A stretch of DNA of 62,816 nt. Source: Novosphingobium sp. SG919 (GTDB lineage Bacteria > Pseudomonadota > Alphaproteobacteria > Sphingomonadales > Sphingomonadaceae). The stretch covers positions 1 to 62,816 of the forward strand of contig NZ_JABCNG010000009.1 of NCBI RefSeq assembly GCF_012932495.1, written 5' to 3'. A model generated the notes under the pieces. It had not been told where the DNA came from and ran no database searches. It saw only the letters and a list, made by a program, of their open reading frames with translations. The translations under genes were made by a program, and so were the position numbers. This document shows, piece by piece, positions 62,236 through 62,816 of this stretch (position 1 is the first letter of the stretch; every line of letters begins with the position of its first letter).

Positions 62236-62816
62236 TCAGAACCCATTTGCCCATTGGCGCATCCCGATGGACATGATCCGCCATGGCTGATCGACGAGCT
62301 TGTTCCATGCGAAGCAGCAGTGGTCGACGATGTCGTCGTAGGATTTGAAGATGCGGTTCGACAGCCAGTTGTCGCGCATGAACTGCCAGACGTTTTCGAC
62401 AGGGTTGAGTTCGGGACATCTCGGCGGCAGCGGCATCAGCGTGATGTTGGGAGGCACGATCAGCTCGGCCGATCCGTGCCATCCGGCCTGATCGAGCAGG
62501 AGGACCGCATGCGCGCCGGGCGCGACGTGGAAGGCGATTTACGCAAGATGCATGCTCATCGCCTCGCTATTGCAACGGGGCATGATGATGCCGGCGGCCT
62601 TGCCTTCAGCGGGACAGATCGCGCCGAACAGCCATGCCGAGGAGCGACGCTGGTCCTTCGGCGCTGATGGCCGAGTTCCACGCCTCGCCCAGCGCCGAGT
62701 GAGCTTGGTCTGCTGGCCGACGCGGGCTTCATCCTGCCACCACAACTCTATCGGCGTTCCTCGCGGGAGACGCCGCTTGATTTGCGCCAGACGGGTGACG
62801 AAGCTTTTTTAAAATC
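62236..62816 (-). pseudogene. IS630-family transposase, C-terminal part with nonsense codon, cut by window edge
   Basis: The minus strand encodes the DDE domain of an IS630 transposase: ELWWQDEARVGQQTKLTRRW (first Asp), LLLDQAGWHGSAEL (second Asp) and PPRCPELNPVENVWQFMRDN (final Glu). One in-frame TAA at 62539-62541 replaces the expected Glu codon in HLAEIAFHVAPG, so the gene is inactive as written. A TAA also sits beside a run of six A near 62805-62815, close to a possible frameshift site. The 3' end of the element, with ATACCAAGG, lies near 62219-62240. Confidence 0.85.

Noticed and set aside
1..62816. CRISPR arrays, tRNA or rRNA genes, phage structural genes
   Set aside because: No regularly spaced repeats, cloverleaf-like sequences, rRNA motifs or capsid/portal/terminase-like proteins were seen on reading both strands. 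Small RNAs cannot be excluded without computation.

Overview
The window looks like a chromosomal or megaplasmid catabolic island from a sphingomonad (Novosphingobium, Sphingobium or Sphingomonas type alphaproteobacterium). It is GC-rich. It carries three TonB-dependent receptors with the TAQRR-type plug start common in that group, two cytochrome P450s, a Rieske oxygenase, many short-chain dehydrogenases and a long acyl-CoA degradation operon. I saw no rRNA, tRNA or CRISPR array. The taxon is inferred from gene content only.

Layout. (1) 1-2.5 kb: transposase fragments (IS91, then two different IS5-type pieces) beside the broken ends of an alpha/beta-hydrolase and a thiolase, which look like a pcaD-pcaF remnant. 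(2) 2.5-15.5 kb: P450 plus a 99-aa protein, a Crp-type regulator, a class II aldolase, an operon of VOC, RidA, a fold-type III PLP enzyme and an HpcH/HpaI aldolase, an SDR, SMP-30 lactonase, TonB receptor 1, a TetR regulator and an MFS transporter. (3) 15.5-23.5 kb: a diguanylate cyclase, LysR, TonB receptor 2 with an EthD-like protein and a Rieske oxygenase, and an SGNH hydrolase. (4) 23.5-39.3 kb: TonB receptor 3, a second MFS and TetR pair, a PfkB kinase, a class III aminotransferase, two more class II aldolases, a second P450 with ALDH and cupin, an amidohydrolase and a two-component system. (5) 39.3-55.1 kb: a fused double-TetR regulator and a 12-gene beta-oxidation operon. (6) 55.1-62.8 kb: a decaying zone with IS1182 and IS630 remnants, a sterol-desaturase-type hydroxylase, a frameshifted membrane protein gene, MarR, and a DUF2867-like gene split by an intact IS66 element with an 8-bp target duplication.

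The most striking signal is a 14-bp palindrome, ATAGYNNNNRCTAT. I found seven exact copies and two copies with one changed outer base. All nine lie at promoters between 4.3 and 39.3 kb, in front of nearly every catabolic transcription unit there. None turned up in the Rieske/LysR block or the beta-oxidation operon. Two TetR proteins in the same region share the recognition-helix sequence LTPPALYRYF, so they are the natural candidates to bind it. I infer a coordinated regulon for uptake (TonB), oxidation (P450, ALDH), ring or chain cleavage (aldolases, lactonase, amidohydrolase) and efflux (MFS).

The beta-oxidation operon begins with an acyl-CoA dehydrogenase and an APH-type kinase, the pair used for 4-hydroxyacyl-CoA breakdown (LvaC/LvaA, ACAD10/11). 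This suggests the substrate passes through a gamma-hydroxy or gamma-keto acyl-CoA. The substrate itself cannot be read from the sequence.
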